Below the pieces are notes generated by a model that did not search any database, was not told the origin of the DNA, and saw only the letters and a list, made by a program, of their open reading frames with translations. Below, one piece after another: positions 27,342 to 36,140 of a stretch of 39,616 nucleotides of DNA. This stretch comes from Candidatus Omnitrophota bacterium. GTDB lineage: Bacteria > Omnitrophota > Gorgyraeia > Gygaellales > Profunditerraquicolaceae. The translations under genes were made by a program, and so were the position numbers. Position 1 is the stretch's first letter, and the number at the start of each line of letters is the position of its first letter. The stretch is taken from contig JAQUMI010000001.1 in assembly GCA_028718225.1 (NCBI GenBank), forward strand, positions 1 to 39,616, given 5' to 3'.

Positions 27342-28358
27342 TTAGAATTGCCTTAAAAACCTGAGGTCGTTTTCAAAAAATAACCTTATGTCGTTAATCC
27401 CGTACTTAAGCATAGCGATTCTTTCGATGCCCAGGCCAAAAGCAAAACCGGTATATTTATCCGCGTCAATGCCCACATGCTTAAATACATTGGGATGGAT
27501 CATGCCTGAGCCTAAAATCTCAAGCCAACCCTTGCGGCCGCAGACGGAACAACCTTTACCTTTGCAAATTATACAGGATATATCTACCTCTGCCGACGGC
27601 TCGGTAAAAGGAAAAAAATGCGGCCGGAAACGCATCTTAATATCGTTACCGAATACGGCTTGGGCAAACATTTCTAAAATCCCTTTCAGGTCGGAAAATT
27701 TTATGCCTGTATCCACCATAAAACCTTCTACCTGATGGAACATAAAGGAGTGCGCGGCATCTACGGCATCCGGCCGATAAACGCGGCCAGGAACAACTAT
27801 GGCCAGGGGTGGTTTTTGCTCTTTCATCTGCCGTACCTGCACCGGGGAGGTATGGCTGCGCAGAAGCATCTTGGTATAATTCTTTAAATAGAAGGTATCG
27901 AAAGCTTCGCGGGAAGGATGCTCCAAGGGGATATTTAAACCGGTAAAATTATTATATTCGCTTTCTATCTCCGGGCCCTCAACGATGGAAAAACCCATCC
28001 GGCTAAAGATAGCGCAAATCTCGTCGGTAACCTGAGTGAGAGGGTGAAGCTGCCCCAGGCTCTGGTTAATCCCCGGCATGCCCAGGTCGCCAGCGGCCTG
28101 CACAGCTTGCTCGGAAGAACCGGCAAGTGTTTTTTGTTTTTCTGCGATAAGACTAAGGAGTTTATTTTTAAGGGCATTAACTTCCTGCCCAAACCTGGCG
28201 CGCTCTTCCTGAGGCAGGCCGGGTATGGTGCTGGTCAATCCAGCAACCAGTCCTTTCCTGCCTAAATATTTCAGGCGGAACTGCTCCAGCGTTTCGGAAG
28301 AATTGATCTCCTGGATATCCGCATCTATCTGGGCACTAACAGCCTTAATGTCCATCAA
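27342..28358 (-). CDS. pheS: phenylalanyl-tRNA synthetase alpha subunit
   Basis: HPLTQVTDEICAIFSRMGFSIVEGPEIESEYNNF...LLRSHTSPVQVRQM...FGLGIERIAMLKYGINDIR. Confidence 0.96.
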   Translation of the reverse strand: MMDIKAVSAQIDADIQEINSSETLEQFRLKYLGRKGLVAGLTSTIPGLPQEERARFGQEVNALKNKLLSLIAEKQKTLAGSSEQAVQAAGDLGMPGINQSLGQLHPLTQVTDEICAIFSRMGFSIVEGPEIESEYNNFTGLNIPLEHPSREAFDTFYLKNYTKMLLRSHTSPVQVRQMKEQKPPLAIVVPGRVYRPDAVDAAHSFMFHQVEGFMVDTGIKFSDLKGILEMFAQAVFGNDIKMRFRPHFFPFTEPSAEVDISCIICKGKGCSVCGRKGWLEILGSGMIHPNVFKHVGIDADKYTGFAFGLGIERIAMLKYGINDIRLFFENDLRFLRQF

Positions 28359-28379
28359 AATAGCGCTCCTTTTACCCTT

Positions 28380-28727
28380 CTATTTCTTGATTAATCCTGC
28401 TATTTTTTTAAAAGCCGCGTTATCTTTTACCGCCAGATCCGCTAAGATCTTGCGGTCTAAATTTATTTTAGATTTTTTAAGGCCATTGATAAAAGCGCTG
28501 TAGGTAAGGCCTTCGGCACGGGCTGCAGCATTAATGCGCGCAATCCACAGAGAGCGCAGCTCTCTCTTTTTATTACGCCTGTCACGGTAAGCATATTTTA
28601 AGGCATGCATCAACGCGCGGCGCGCCTGCTGGAATTGCTTGGACCTATCGCCAAAAAAACCTTTGGTCTTTTTTAATAACCTCTTTTTCCTCCTGCGTGT
28701 TGCTGTACTGTGTTTAATCTTCGCCAT
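28380..28727 (-). CDS. rplT: 50S ribosomal protein L20
   Basis: [60 protein letters not shown]. Confidence 0.96.
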   Translation of the reverse strand: MAKIKHSTATRRRKKRLLKKTKGFFGDRSKQFQQARRALMHALKYAYRDRRNKKRELRSLWIARINAAARAEGLTYSAFINGLKKSKINLDRKILADLAVKDNAAFKKIAGLIKK

Positions 28728-28741
28728 GAATTACTCCTTTT

Positions 28742-28942
28742 CTAACCGTAAGGCAGCATCCGTTTAAGATACTTGGTTTCTTTATTATTATTTAAAACAT
28801 CTCTTTTGCGCAGTTTTCTTATCCTCTTTCCCTTTTTGCTGGAGGCAAGATGGCTCTTACCGCCGCAGGAATATTTAATCTTCTTCTTTTTAGTAAGCTT
28901 AAACCTTTTAGCCACCCCTTTTTTGGTTTTTAATTTTCCCAT
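28742..28942 (-). CDS. rpmI: 50S ribosomal protein L35
   Basis: MGKLKTKKGVAKRFKLTKKKKIKYSCGGKSHLASSKKGKRIRKLRK; between infC and rplT. Confidence 0.92.
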   Translation of the reverse strand: MGKLKTKKGVAKRFKLTKKKKIKYSCGGKSHLASSKKGKRIRKLRKRDVLNNNKETKYLKRMLPYG

Positions 28943-28955
28943 TTTTCCCTTTCCG

Positions 28956-29471
28956 TTATTTAGGCGCAACAACAAAAGACATAATCCTGCCTTCCATCAT
29001 TGGCGGCTTCTCTACCTGTCCGTCACTCTGTATATCCTGAATAAATTTATCGACAACTTTTCTTCCTAAATCTATATGCTCCATCTGCCGCCCGCGGAAG
29101 AACAGGTTAATTTTAACCTTGTCTTTCTTCTTTAAGAAAGTGGCCGCCTGTTTTAGTTTGGTTTCAAAATCATGCTCATCAATATTGGGCTTTAGGCGGA
29201 TCTCTTTTAATTTACCCTGCTTCTGATGTTTCTTGGCCTCGCGCTCCTTCTTTTCTTCGTCATACTTAAATTTACTGTAGTCGATGATTCGGCAGACCGG
29301 AGGATTAGCCGAAGGAGCTATTTCCACCAGATCCAGTTCATGCTGATTAGCCAGGTCTATTGCCCTTTGTATCGCCATTACCCCTAATTGGTTACCGTCC
29401 GGGCCAACAACTCTTACCTGAGGGACGCGGATTCTGTCGTTAATACGGATAAATTTTTTTATCGCAACCAC
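28956..29471 (-). CDS. infC: translation initiation factor IF-3
   Basis: INDRIRVPQVRVVGPDGNQLGVM..., VCRIIDYSKFKYDEEKK, INLFFRGRQMEHIDLGRKV; GTG start at 29471 preceded by AAGGAAAGGAAG. Confidence 0.95.
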   Translation of the reverse strand: MVAIKKFIRINDRIRVPQVRVVGPDGNQLGVMAIQRAIDLANQHELDLVEIAPSANPPVCRIIDYSKFKYDEEKKEREAKKHQKQGKLKEIRLKPNIDEHDFETKLKQAATFLKKKDKVKINLFFRGRQMEHIDLGRKVVDKFIQDIQSDGQVEKPPMMEGRIMSFVVAPK

Positions 29472-29486
29472 CTTCCTTTCCTTGTA

Positions 29487-31220
29487 TTAAGCGGCCTTCT
29501 TTTCTATTTCTTCTTTTATTTTTTTTATGAACTCATCCAAGGCCAATGTGCCGATATTACCTTTGCCTTTTTGCCGGATACTGACTAAGCCGGATTTTTC
29601 CTCGCGCTCGCCAACTACCAGAGAGTAAGGCACTTTATTTATTTCGGCATTACGAATTTTTTTATCCAAAGTTTCGTTATGGCTGTCTACTTCAACGCGG
29701 ATGCCTTGCGTTTTAAGCGCTTGTTCAATTTTTTGAGTATACTCCATAACTGTATCTTTAATTGGGATAACCAATACCTGGACCGGCGCCAGCCACAAAG
29801 GCAAATCCCCGTTATAATGCTCGATTAGGGTTCCTACGAAACGCTCTAAGCTGCCCAATAAAACCCGGTGCAGCATTATGGGTTGTTGTTCTTTGCCGGC
29901 ATTATCAATATAAGTCAGACTAAATCTTTTAGGGAGAGCAAAGTCGCATTGGATTGTCGCACACTGCCACTTTCTTTTCAAGGCATCTTTTATTTTAATA
30001 TCAATCTTCGGGCCGTAAAAAGCCCCATCACCTTCGTTAATAACATAAGCCAACCCTTTTTCTTTTAAGGCCTCTTCCAGGGCCTGGGTTGCCTTTTCCC
30101 AGTCCTGGTCTGAGCCGATAGATTTTTGCGGCCGGGTGCTTAATTCAATACTCACAGCATTAAACCCGAAAACTTTCATTACATCAAAGACAAAATCCAT
30201 AACCGCCTTGATCTCGGCTTTTAACTGTTCCGGCAGGCAAAATATATGCGCATCATCCTGGGTAAAACCGCGCACGCGCAGCAAACCGTGCAAGACCCCG
30301 GCTTTTTCATGACGGTAGACTGTCCCTAACTCAAAGAGGCGGATAGGCAAGTCCTTGTAGCTTCTAGTCTTAGATTTGTATATCAAAATATGCCCCGGGC
30401 AGTTCATCGGCTTTAACACGTATTCCTGTTTATCTATATTCAAGGTATACATATTTTCTTTGTAATAATCATAATGACCGCTGGTCTTCCAAAGATCCGC
30501 CTGCATAATGTGCGGGGTAATTACAAGCTGATACCCGCGCCTTAAATGCTCCTGCTTTTCATAATCTTCAATGAGCGTACGTAAAAGAGCGCCTTTGGGG
30601 TGATAAAAAACCAAGCCTGCCCCTGCCTCTTCATGATAGATGTCAAACATCTCTAAATTAGGACCTAACTTTCTATGGTCGCGTAATTTCGCCTCTTCTA
30701 AATTTTTAAGATGCTCATCCAGCTCTTTTTTACTCTCAAAACAAGTCCCGTAAATCCGCTGGAGCATGGGGTTAGTTTCTATTCCGTGCCAATATGCTCC
30801 GGCAACAGAGAGTAATTTAAAGGCCTTGATTTTACCGGTGGATGTGATATGCGGGCCGCGGCATAAATCCACAAATTTTTTCCCTGTGCGGTAAATTGAG
30901 ATTTGTCTATCGGCTAAGGCATTAATTAATTCTACTTTGTAGGGCTCGTCTAATTTTTTAAATAAACTTAAGGCTGCTTTTTTCTCCAGCTCTTCCCTGA
31001 TAAACGGCTCATCCTTAGCGATGATCTCCACCATCTTTTTTTCAATCTTGGCTAAATCCTCATCGGTGAAGGGCTCTTGTTTATCAAAATCATAATAAAA
31101 ACCGTCTTCTATCGCCGGGCCAATTCCTAATTTTATCCCCGGCCAAAGCTCCTTAACGGCCTCTGCCATTACGTGCGAACAAGAATGTCTTAGAATTTCC
31201 AAATTCATTTTATCGCTCAT
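29487..31220 (-). CDS. thrS: threonyl-tRNA synthetase
   Basis: LRHSCSHVMAEAVKELWPGIKLGIGPAIEDGFYYDFD..., MNCPGHILIYKS, MLHRVLLGSLERFVGTLIEHYNGDLPLWLAPVQV. Start trimmed from 31274 because the extension overlaps tRNA-Val. Confidence 0.95.
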   Translation of the reverse strand: MSDKMNLEILRHSCSHVMAEAVKELWPGIKLGIGPAIEDGFYYDFDKQEPFTDEDLAKIEKKMVEIIAKDEPFIREELEKKAALSLFKKLDEPYKVELINALADRQISIYRTGKKFVDLCRGPHITSTGKIKAFKLLSVAGAYWHGIETNPMLQRIYGTCFESKKELDEHLKNLEEAKLRDHRKLGPNLEMFDIYHEEAGAGLVFYHPKGALLRTLIEDYEKQEHLRRGYQLVITPHIMQADLWKTSGHYDYYKENMYTLNIDKQEYVLKPMNCPGHILIYKSKTRSYKDLPIRLFELGTVYRHEKAGVLHGLLRVRGFTQDDAHIFCLPEQLKAEIKAVMDFVFDVMKVFGFNAVSIELSTRPQKSIGSDQDWEKATQALEEALKEKGLAYVINEGDGAFYGPKIDIKIKDALKRKWQCATIQCDFALPKRFSLTYIDNAGKEQQPIMLHRVLLGSLERFVGTLIEHYNGDLPLWLAPVQVLVIPIKDTVMEYTQKIEQALKTQGIRVEVDSHNETLDKKIRNAEINKVPYSLVVGEREEKSGLVSIRQKGKGNIGTLALDEFIKKIKEEIEKKAA

Positions 31221-31229
31221 TGTTTTAAA

Positions 31230-31306
31230 TGGTGGGCTCAAGTGGACTCGAACCACCGACCTTCTCCATGTCAAGGAGACACTCTAACCAGCTGAGCTAT
31301 GAGCCC
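31230..31306 (-). tRNA. tRNA-Val (anticodon GAC), CCA encoded
   Basis: GGGCTCA...TGAGCCC-ACCA acceptor; anticodon stem-loop TCTCC-TTGACAT-GGAGA. Confidence 0.95.
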
Positions 31307-31316
31307 AAAATTTTTA

Positions 31317-31399
31317 TGGGCAAGGAGGGAGTCGGACCCTCACGACCTTGCGGCCAACAGATTTTAAGTCTGTCGTGTATGCCATTCCACCACTTGCCC
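31317..31399 (-). tRNA. tRNA-Leu (anticodon TAA)
   Basis: GGGCAAG...CTTGCCC-A acceptor, long variable arm, anticodon stem-loop ACAGA-CTTAAAA-TCTGT. Confidence 0.94.
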
Positions 31400-31414
31400 G
31401 GTTACTCATTTTAC

Positions 31415-31486
31415 AGGCGACGAGCGGATTCGAACCGCTGAATAGCTCTTTTGCAGAGAGCTGCCTTGCCACTTGGCTACGTCGCC
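31415..31486 (-). tRNA. tRNA-Cys (anticodon GCA)
   Basis: GGCGACG...CGTCGCC-T acceptor, anticodon stem-loop GCTCT-CTGCAAA-AGAGC. Confidence 0.94.
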
Positions 31487-31491
31487 AAATT

Positions 31492-32034
31492 TCAAATAAT
31501 TTTATTAACTTCTTTCAGGATCGCCTCTACCCCTGCCAGACAGCCAAGGCCGGTATCGCCGCAAGCCAGTTTTCCTTTACGCGGACCAACAAATTGATAA
31601 CCTAAGGCTTTCAATTTTATAATATTAGCCTGCGTGATCTTATTTACATACATATTCTCATTCATCGCCGGAGCGATTAAGACAGGCGCTTTGGAGGCAC
31701 AGATCGTGCAGGTCAGCATATCGTCGCAGATACCGCCGGCGATCTTAGCGATAATATTGGCGGTAGCTGGAGCAACCAGGATTAAATCTGCTCTTTGGGC
31801 TAAAGCTACATGCTCGATTTCCCAGGCCTCGGGCGTTGCAAATAATCCGCAATAGACCTTGTTTCCGGAAAGACTTTCAAAAACAATAGGTTTAATCAAT
31901 TCCTCGGATTCGCGGGTCTGGATTACTGTGACCGCACAACGCGAATCCTTCAACCTGCTTAGGAGCTCACAGGCTTTATAAATAGCGATGCTCGCAGTTA
32001 CGCCTAAAATAATATTCTTTACTTTTACGGCCAT
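31492..32034 (-). CDS. coaC: phosphopantothenoylcysteine decarboxylase (CoaC flavoprotein domain only)
   Basis: NIILGVTASIAIYKACELLSRLKD..., HVALAQRADLILVAPATANIIAKIAGGICDDMLT, APAMNENMY, GDTGLGCLA; no CoaB domain. Confidence 0.9.
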   Translation of the reverse strand: MAVKVKNIILGVTASIAIYKACELLSRLKDSRCAVTVIQTRESEELIKPIVFESLSGNKVYCGLFATPEAWEIEHVALAQRADLILVAPATANIIAKIAGGICDDMLTCTICASKAPVLIAPAMNENMYVNKITQANIIKLKALGYQFVGPRKGKLACGDTGLGCLAGVEAILKEVNKII

Positions 32035-32037
32035 AAA

Positions 32038-32247
32038 TTACTCTTTAGATTTTAATTTTTTGCATTCTACCTTGCCCTGAGAAATCTCATGCAGCGCAAT
32101 AGTAGAAGGCTTAGTGGATGCCTTATCCTCTGTAAGCTTGGGTTGGCCTTCGGCTATCTCTAATGCCCGCATCGCCGCACAATTCACCAGCTTATAAATT
32201 GAATTCTCGCTTCTATCCAGCATCTTTTCTCTTTCCACGTATCCCAT
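32038..32247 (-). CDS. rpoZ: RNA polymerase omega subunit
   Basis: NSIYKLVNCAAMRALEIAEGQPKL...KPSTIALHEISQGKVECK; next to gmk and coaC as usual. Confidence 0.85.
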   Translation of the reverse strand: MGYVEREKMLDRSENSIYKLVNCAAMRALEIAEGQPKLTEDKASTKPSTIALHEISQGKVECKKLKSKE

Positions 32248-32260
32248 CAGCTACACCTCG

Positions 32261-32854
32261 CTATTGTTTTAAAGCTCTAATCTTGTTTAATATAATACCG
32301 CCCAGCCTAGCCGTTGATCGGGTTAAATTGTTATTTTTTACAACGTAGTCGTACCTGCGGGAATTTTGCAATTCGGCTTGCGCCAAGCTCACCCGTTTAT
32401 TTACTTCCTCCGGCTTGGTCCTGCAACAGCGGCCCTCAATCCTCTTGCGTAACTCTTTTAGCGACGGAGGGATAATAAATATCGTAACCGTATTTTTGGG
32501 GAAAAGCTTTTTTAGCTTAAGCGCCCCCCGGATATCCAGACAAAGGGCTAAATGCCTGCCGCTTTTTAGGTTCTCCTCAAGAAAATCCTTTTTAGTGCCG
32601 TAATAATAACCTAAATACCTGGTCCATTCAAGGATTTTTTTGGCTTTCTTTAAGCGCCGGAAAGCCTCGGGGCGGACAAAGAAATAATCTTCTCCCTGGC
32701 TCTCTCCTGACCTCTTGGGCCGGGTAGTTACAGATATAGATTTAGCCAGTTTATGGCGTAAGGATTTACGGGAAAGTACCTTTTTTAAGAGAGTGGTCTT
32801 TCCTGACCCCGACGGCCCCGAGATAATAAATAACAATCCTGGTCGTGCTTTCAC
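32261..32854 (-). CDS. gmk: guanylate kinase
   Basis: GLLFIISGPSGSGKTTLLKKVL, VTTRPKRSGESQGEDYFFV, RIEGR. Confidence 0.95.
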   Translation of the reverse strand: MKARPGLLFIISGPSGSGKTTLLKKVLSRKSLRHKLAKSISVTTRPKRSGESQGEDYFFVRPEAFRRLKKAKKILEWTRYLGYYYGTKKDFLEENLKSGRHLALCLDIRGALKLKKLFPKNTVTIFIIPPSLKELRKRIEGRCCRTKPEEVNKRVSLAQAELQNSRRYDYVVKNNNLTRSTARLGGIILNKIRALKQ

Positions 32855-33678
32855 TCTATATTCTGCGCCTGTTCGCGGATCTTCTCAATCAGGCTTTTCA
32901 TTTTAAGAACCTTGGCCGAAACAGAGACATCAAAAGTCTTAGCGGCCATGGTATTGGCTTCCCGCTGCATCTCTTGAGCGATAAAATCCAATTCCTTGCC
33001 GATTACCCCGCCTTTAATCAGCCGGTTTTTAAAATTGCGGATGTGGAAAGAAAGCCTGTCCGCCTCTTCCGTCGTATCAGTGTCTTTCAGGAAATTCCCG
33101 CGTTCTTCATCCGTAGCAAGATTCTTAAGTTTTTTTTGAAGTGCGGCCTTAAGCCTAGACCTGATCGCCGCCAACTCAGCCCTTAACGCCTCCGCCTGTT
33201 TTTTTAAATAACCCTGCAAAGCCTCTCCTTCTTTGGAGCGGGTCTTGGCTAAATTACCAACAGCCATATTTAAGGCTGTCTTCAATTTTGGCCAAATATT
33301 TTCCGGGTTCGCCCTCTCTTCTTCCAGGGTTAATACCCCGGGCAAGAGTATCAGGGTATTCAAATCTAACCCTTCTTTTATTTTCAATTCTTTTCGCACG
33401 CAGCTTATCTTGTGGAGGTAATTTTTTAAGAGCGGCTTGTTGATGAAAACATCTCCTCCCCTGCCGCCTTTCATATTTAACGCACAGGTGACCCTCCCGC
33501 GCTTGACTTTAGCCTCAATCGCTTTCTTAATACGCTCTTCTATAGAGAGCGAACCTTCCGGCAAATGCAGCACTATCTCGAGAAACTTATGGTTCGTACT
33601 CCTCAATTCTACGGACACCCTGCCTAGGCCGGGAATAATTGTTTCATAACTACCGAAGCCGGTCATACTCTGGATCAT
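32851..33678 (-). CDS. yicC: YicC family endoribonuclease-like protein
   Basis: MIQSMTGFGSYE...VELRSTNHKFLEI...; C-terminal GKELDFIAQEMQREANTMAAK. Start trimmed to MIQSMTGFG. Confidence 0.92.
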   Translation of the reverse strand: MIQSMTGFGSYETIIPGLGRVSVELRSTNHKFLEIVLHLPEGSLSIEERIKKAIEAKVKRGRVTCALNMKGGRGGDVFINKPLLKNYLHKISCVRKELKIKEGLDLNTLILLPGVLTLEEERANPENIWPKLKTALNMAVGNLAKTRSKEGEALQGYLKKQAEALRAELAAIRSRLKAALQKKLKNLATDEERGNFLKDTDTTEEADRLSFHIRNFKNRLIKGGVIGKELDFIAQEMQREANTMAAKTFDVSVSAKVLKMKSLIEKIREQAQNIE

Positions 33679-33697
33679 TTCAAAAACCTCTCCTTTA

Positions 33698-34201
33698 TTA
33701 AACCCAAGCCGTTCTGGTGCACTCCTTGCATACAACTTTCTTGTATGGATAGAGCTCCACGATTATCTCATCCGGCCCAAACCAAAGCTTAATCTCCCTT
33801 TGCGCTTCGCTCTCATCCGAGGAAACATGGATGACGTTTTCATACACCCCTGACGTGGTAATCCGGCCGTAAGAGCCGCGGATGGAAGTAGATTCTGCTT
33901 CTTCGGGATTAGTTGCGCCGGCAAGTTCCCGGCATTTTTTAATCGCGTCTTTCCCCCAGTAGACTAAAGCCAGAACCTTTTTACGATCATGCAGCTCGCC
34001 CTGGATATACTGAATAATATCATTAAAAAATGGCTTGTCTTTTAAATGCTTATAATGCTCTTCGGCTAATTCGCGCGGCACGCGTACGATCTTAGCGGCG
34101 ACAATCTCAAGCTTAGTTTCAGAAAGCCGCGTCAAGATATTCCCGGTTAAAGATTTTTTAAGCCCGTCGGGCTTGATAAGAATTAAAACTGCCTGGTTCA
34201 T
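33698..34201 (-). CDS. ndk: nucleoside diphosphate kinase
   Basis: AVLILIKPDGLKKSLTGNILTRL...STSIRGSYG...NVIHVSSDESEAQREIKLWF. Confidence 0.92.
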   Translation of the reverse strand: MNQAVLILIKPDGLKKSLTGNILTRLSETKLEIVAAKIVRVPRELAEEHYKHLKDKPFFNDIIQYIQGELHDRKKVLALVYWGKDAIKKCRELAGATNPEEAESTSIRGSYGRITTSGVYENVIHVSSDESEAQREIKLWFGPDEIIVELYPYKKVVCKECTRTAWV

Positions 34202-35052
34202 TATTTTTTTCCTCCTCTGATAATACCGGCGATCCTCTCCAGATCCTCCTGGGAATAGAACTCGATCAATATATGGCCGCGTTTATTCCTCTTAGTTACC
34301 CTGACCTTAGTTGATAAAACATGCTGTAGCTCTTCTTCCAAGACCGCAACATAGGGTTCGCCTGCGGGGCCAGAAACCTTGCGCTTTAAGGCTTTGGGCC
34401 TGCGCGCCTTAAGCAAATTTTCCAACTCTCTTACTGAGAGACCCTTGGAAATTATCTCCTGAGTAAGCCTGCGCTGCAAATTCTCATCTTCTATTTCCAA
34501 AAGTGCCCGGCCGTGCGCAAAAGAGATGCGGCCTTTTTTTAACTCCTCCTGTATTTCGTGCGGGAGTTTAAGCAGGCGCAATGTATTAGCAATAGTGGAG
34601 CGCGCCGTACCCAATGCTTCGCTGATTTTTTCCTGGGTCACTTGAAACTTATCCATCAAATGCTGGTAAGCGTGTGCTTCTTCAATAGGATTTAAATCTT
34701 CCCGCTGGATATTTTCTATCAAGGCGTATTCCAAGGAGTCCCGGTCATCCACCTCTTTTATAATAATCGGTATCTCTTTGAGCCCCAATAAGTTACACGC
34801 ACGCAACCTTCTCTCTCCGGCTATTAATTCATAATAATCCCCCTTACTCCTGACCAAAAGCGGCTGGATTACCCCCTTCTCTTTTATGGATTGGGCCAGT
34901 TCTGTAATATGCTGCTGATCAAATTCCTCGCGCGGCTGAAAAGGATTAGGCTTAATCTGAACAGGTTGGACATAATGAATTTCGTTTTTAACGCTGGCTC
35001 CTTTTTCCGGAATCAAAGCGCTGATACCTTTGCCTAAAGCTCTTCTTTCCAT
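34201..35052 (-). CDS. parB: chromosome partitioning protein ParB
   Basis: ALGKGISALIPEKG..., IKPNPFQPREEF, LIAGERRLRACNLLGLKEIPIII, ALIENIQREDLNPIEEAHAYQ. Confidence 0.96.
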   Translation of the reverse strand: MERRALGKGISALIPEKGASVKNEIHYVQPVQIKPNPFQPREEFDQQHITELAQSIKEKGVIQPLLVRSKGDYYELIAGERRLRACNLLGLKEIPIIIKEVDDRDSLEYALIENIQREDLNPIEEAHAYQHLMDKFQVTQEKISEALGTARSTIANTLRLLKLPHEIQEELKKGRISFAHGRALLEIEDENLQRRLTQEIISKGLSVRELENLLKARRPKALKRKVSGPAGEPYVAVLEEELQHVLSTKVRVTKRNKRGHILIEFYSQEDLERIAGIIRGGKK

Positions 35053-35849
35053 CAAGGCTCTCCTTCTGCTTTAACTGGGCTGGGTTCTAAGGGTAATCCT
35101 AAAATTTCCCGGCATAATTCCTGATATTTTTGTGCTCCTAAAGAAACTTTATCGTAGAGAAAAATCGGCTTGCCAAAACTCGGAGCTTCAGTCAGGCGGA
35201 TATTGCGCGGAATTACCGTATTGTAAACTTTATCTTTGAAATGATTCCTTACCTCCTGAATTACCTCTTTAGTCAAATTGGTCCTAAAATCCGCCATGGT
35301 CAGCAGCACGCCTTCAATAGCCAGATGTGGGTTAATATTCTCTTTGACCAGCCTGATGGTATTGTGCAACTGGGTTAATCCTTCCAGGGCATAATATTCG
35401 CATTGCACCGGGATAAGCACTGAATCCGCAGCACATAAGCCGTTAATCGTCAATAGGCCTAGCGACGGCGGGGAATCAATGATGATAAAATCAAATTCAT
35501 TTTTTATTTTTTCTAACGCTCTCTTCAGGCGGTATTCCCTGCCCAGAGAACCGACAAGCTCTACTTCTGCGCCAGTTAAATCTAAATTGGAAGGAGCGAT
35601 TAAAAGATTATTTACGGCGCTGGCTTGCAGAATATCTTGGATGTCTAATTCTTCCAACAGAACATGGTAGGTGCTTTTAACAACATTATGGTTATTAATG
35701 CCGCTGCCGCTAGTAGCATTTGCCTGAGGGTCTAAATCTATCAACATAACTTTCTTACCGGCAACAGCAAGAAATACAGCAATGTTGATAGCGGAAGTGG
35801 TTTTTCCTGTACCACCCTTCTGGTTACAAACTGTAATTACCTTACCCAT
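35052..35849 (-). CDS. parA: chromosome partitioning ATPase ParA/Soj
   Basis: MGKVITVCNQKGGTGKTTSAINIAVFLAVAGKKVMLIDLDPQANATSGSG...IIDSPPSLGLLTINGL. Confidence 0.96.
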   Translation of the reverse strand: MGKVITVCNQKGGTGKTTSAINIAVFLAVAGKKVMLIDLDPQANATSGSGINNHNVVKSTYHVLLEELDIQDILQASAVNNLLIAPSNLDLTGAEVELVGSLGREYRLKRALEKIKNEFDFIIIDSPPSLGLLTINGLCAADSVLIPVQCEYYALEGLTQLHNTIRLVKENINPHLAIEGVLLTMADFRTNLTKEVIQEVRNHFKDKVYNTVIPRNIRLTEAPSFGKPIFLYDKVSLGAQKYQELCREILGLPLEPSPVKAEGEP

Positions 35850-35871
35850 TGTAATTTATAGAGTTAGAATA

Positions 35872-35888
35872 TGTTCCACGCGGAAACA
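35872..35888. promoter_or_regulatory. parS-like inverted repeat
   Basis: TGTTCCACGCGGAAACA resembles parS (TGTTTCACGTGAAACA / GTTCCACGTGGAAC variants), in the leader of parA. Confidence 0.5.
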
Positions 35889-35917
35889 TTCAGTTCGGAC
35901 ATTTATTTTCAATATTT

Positions 35918-35945
35918 ATTATCTTAAATTTAGGGAGAATGTCAA
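35918..35945 (-). promoter_or_regulatory. sigma70-type promoter of parA-parB
   Basis: Minus strand TTGACA-16 nt-GATAAT in the jag-parA gap. Confidence 0.6.
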
Positions 35946-35948
35946 GCA

Positions 35949-36140
35949 TTATTTATCTTTAATTACGCTTACGCGTACTTTAGCTAATTTGGCTCCTGGC
36001 ATACCAAAAAGCCCTTTAGCTTCTTCAGCAAGAATCTCCACCTTGACTTTGCTGCGGGGTAATTGCAATTGTTGCAGCGCTTTTTTAATGGCCTCCTGAA
36101 CAGTCTTACCTTCTATTTCAATACTTTTTTGAGCAGTCAT
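35949..36140 (-). CDS. jag: Jag N-terminal domain-only protein
   Basis: KSIEIEGKTVQEAIKKALQQLQLPRSKVKVEILAEEAKGLFGMPGAKLAKVRV: Jag_N; located after yidC; KH and R3H absent. Confidence 0.8.
   Translation of the reverse strand: MTAQKSIEIEGKTVQEAIKKALQQLQLPRSKVKVEILAEEAKGLFGMPGAKLAKVRVSVIKDK

Noticed and set aside
31221-31274. N-terminal extension of the thrS ORF (MTWRRSVVRVHLSPPFKT)
   Set aside because: Encoded by tRNA-Val DNA; real start is MSDKMN at about 31220.
31348-31605. + strand ORFs 31229-31605 across the tRNA cluster
   Set aside because: Typical spurious reading of antisense tRNA genes.
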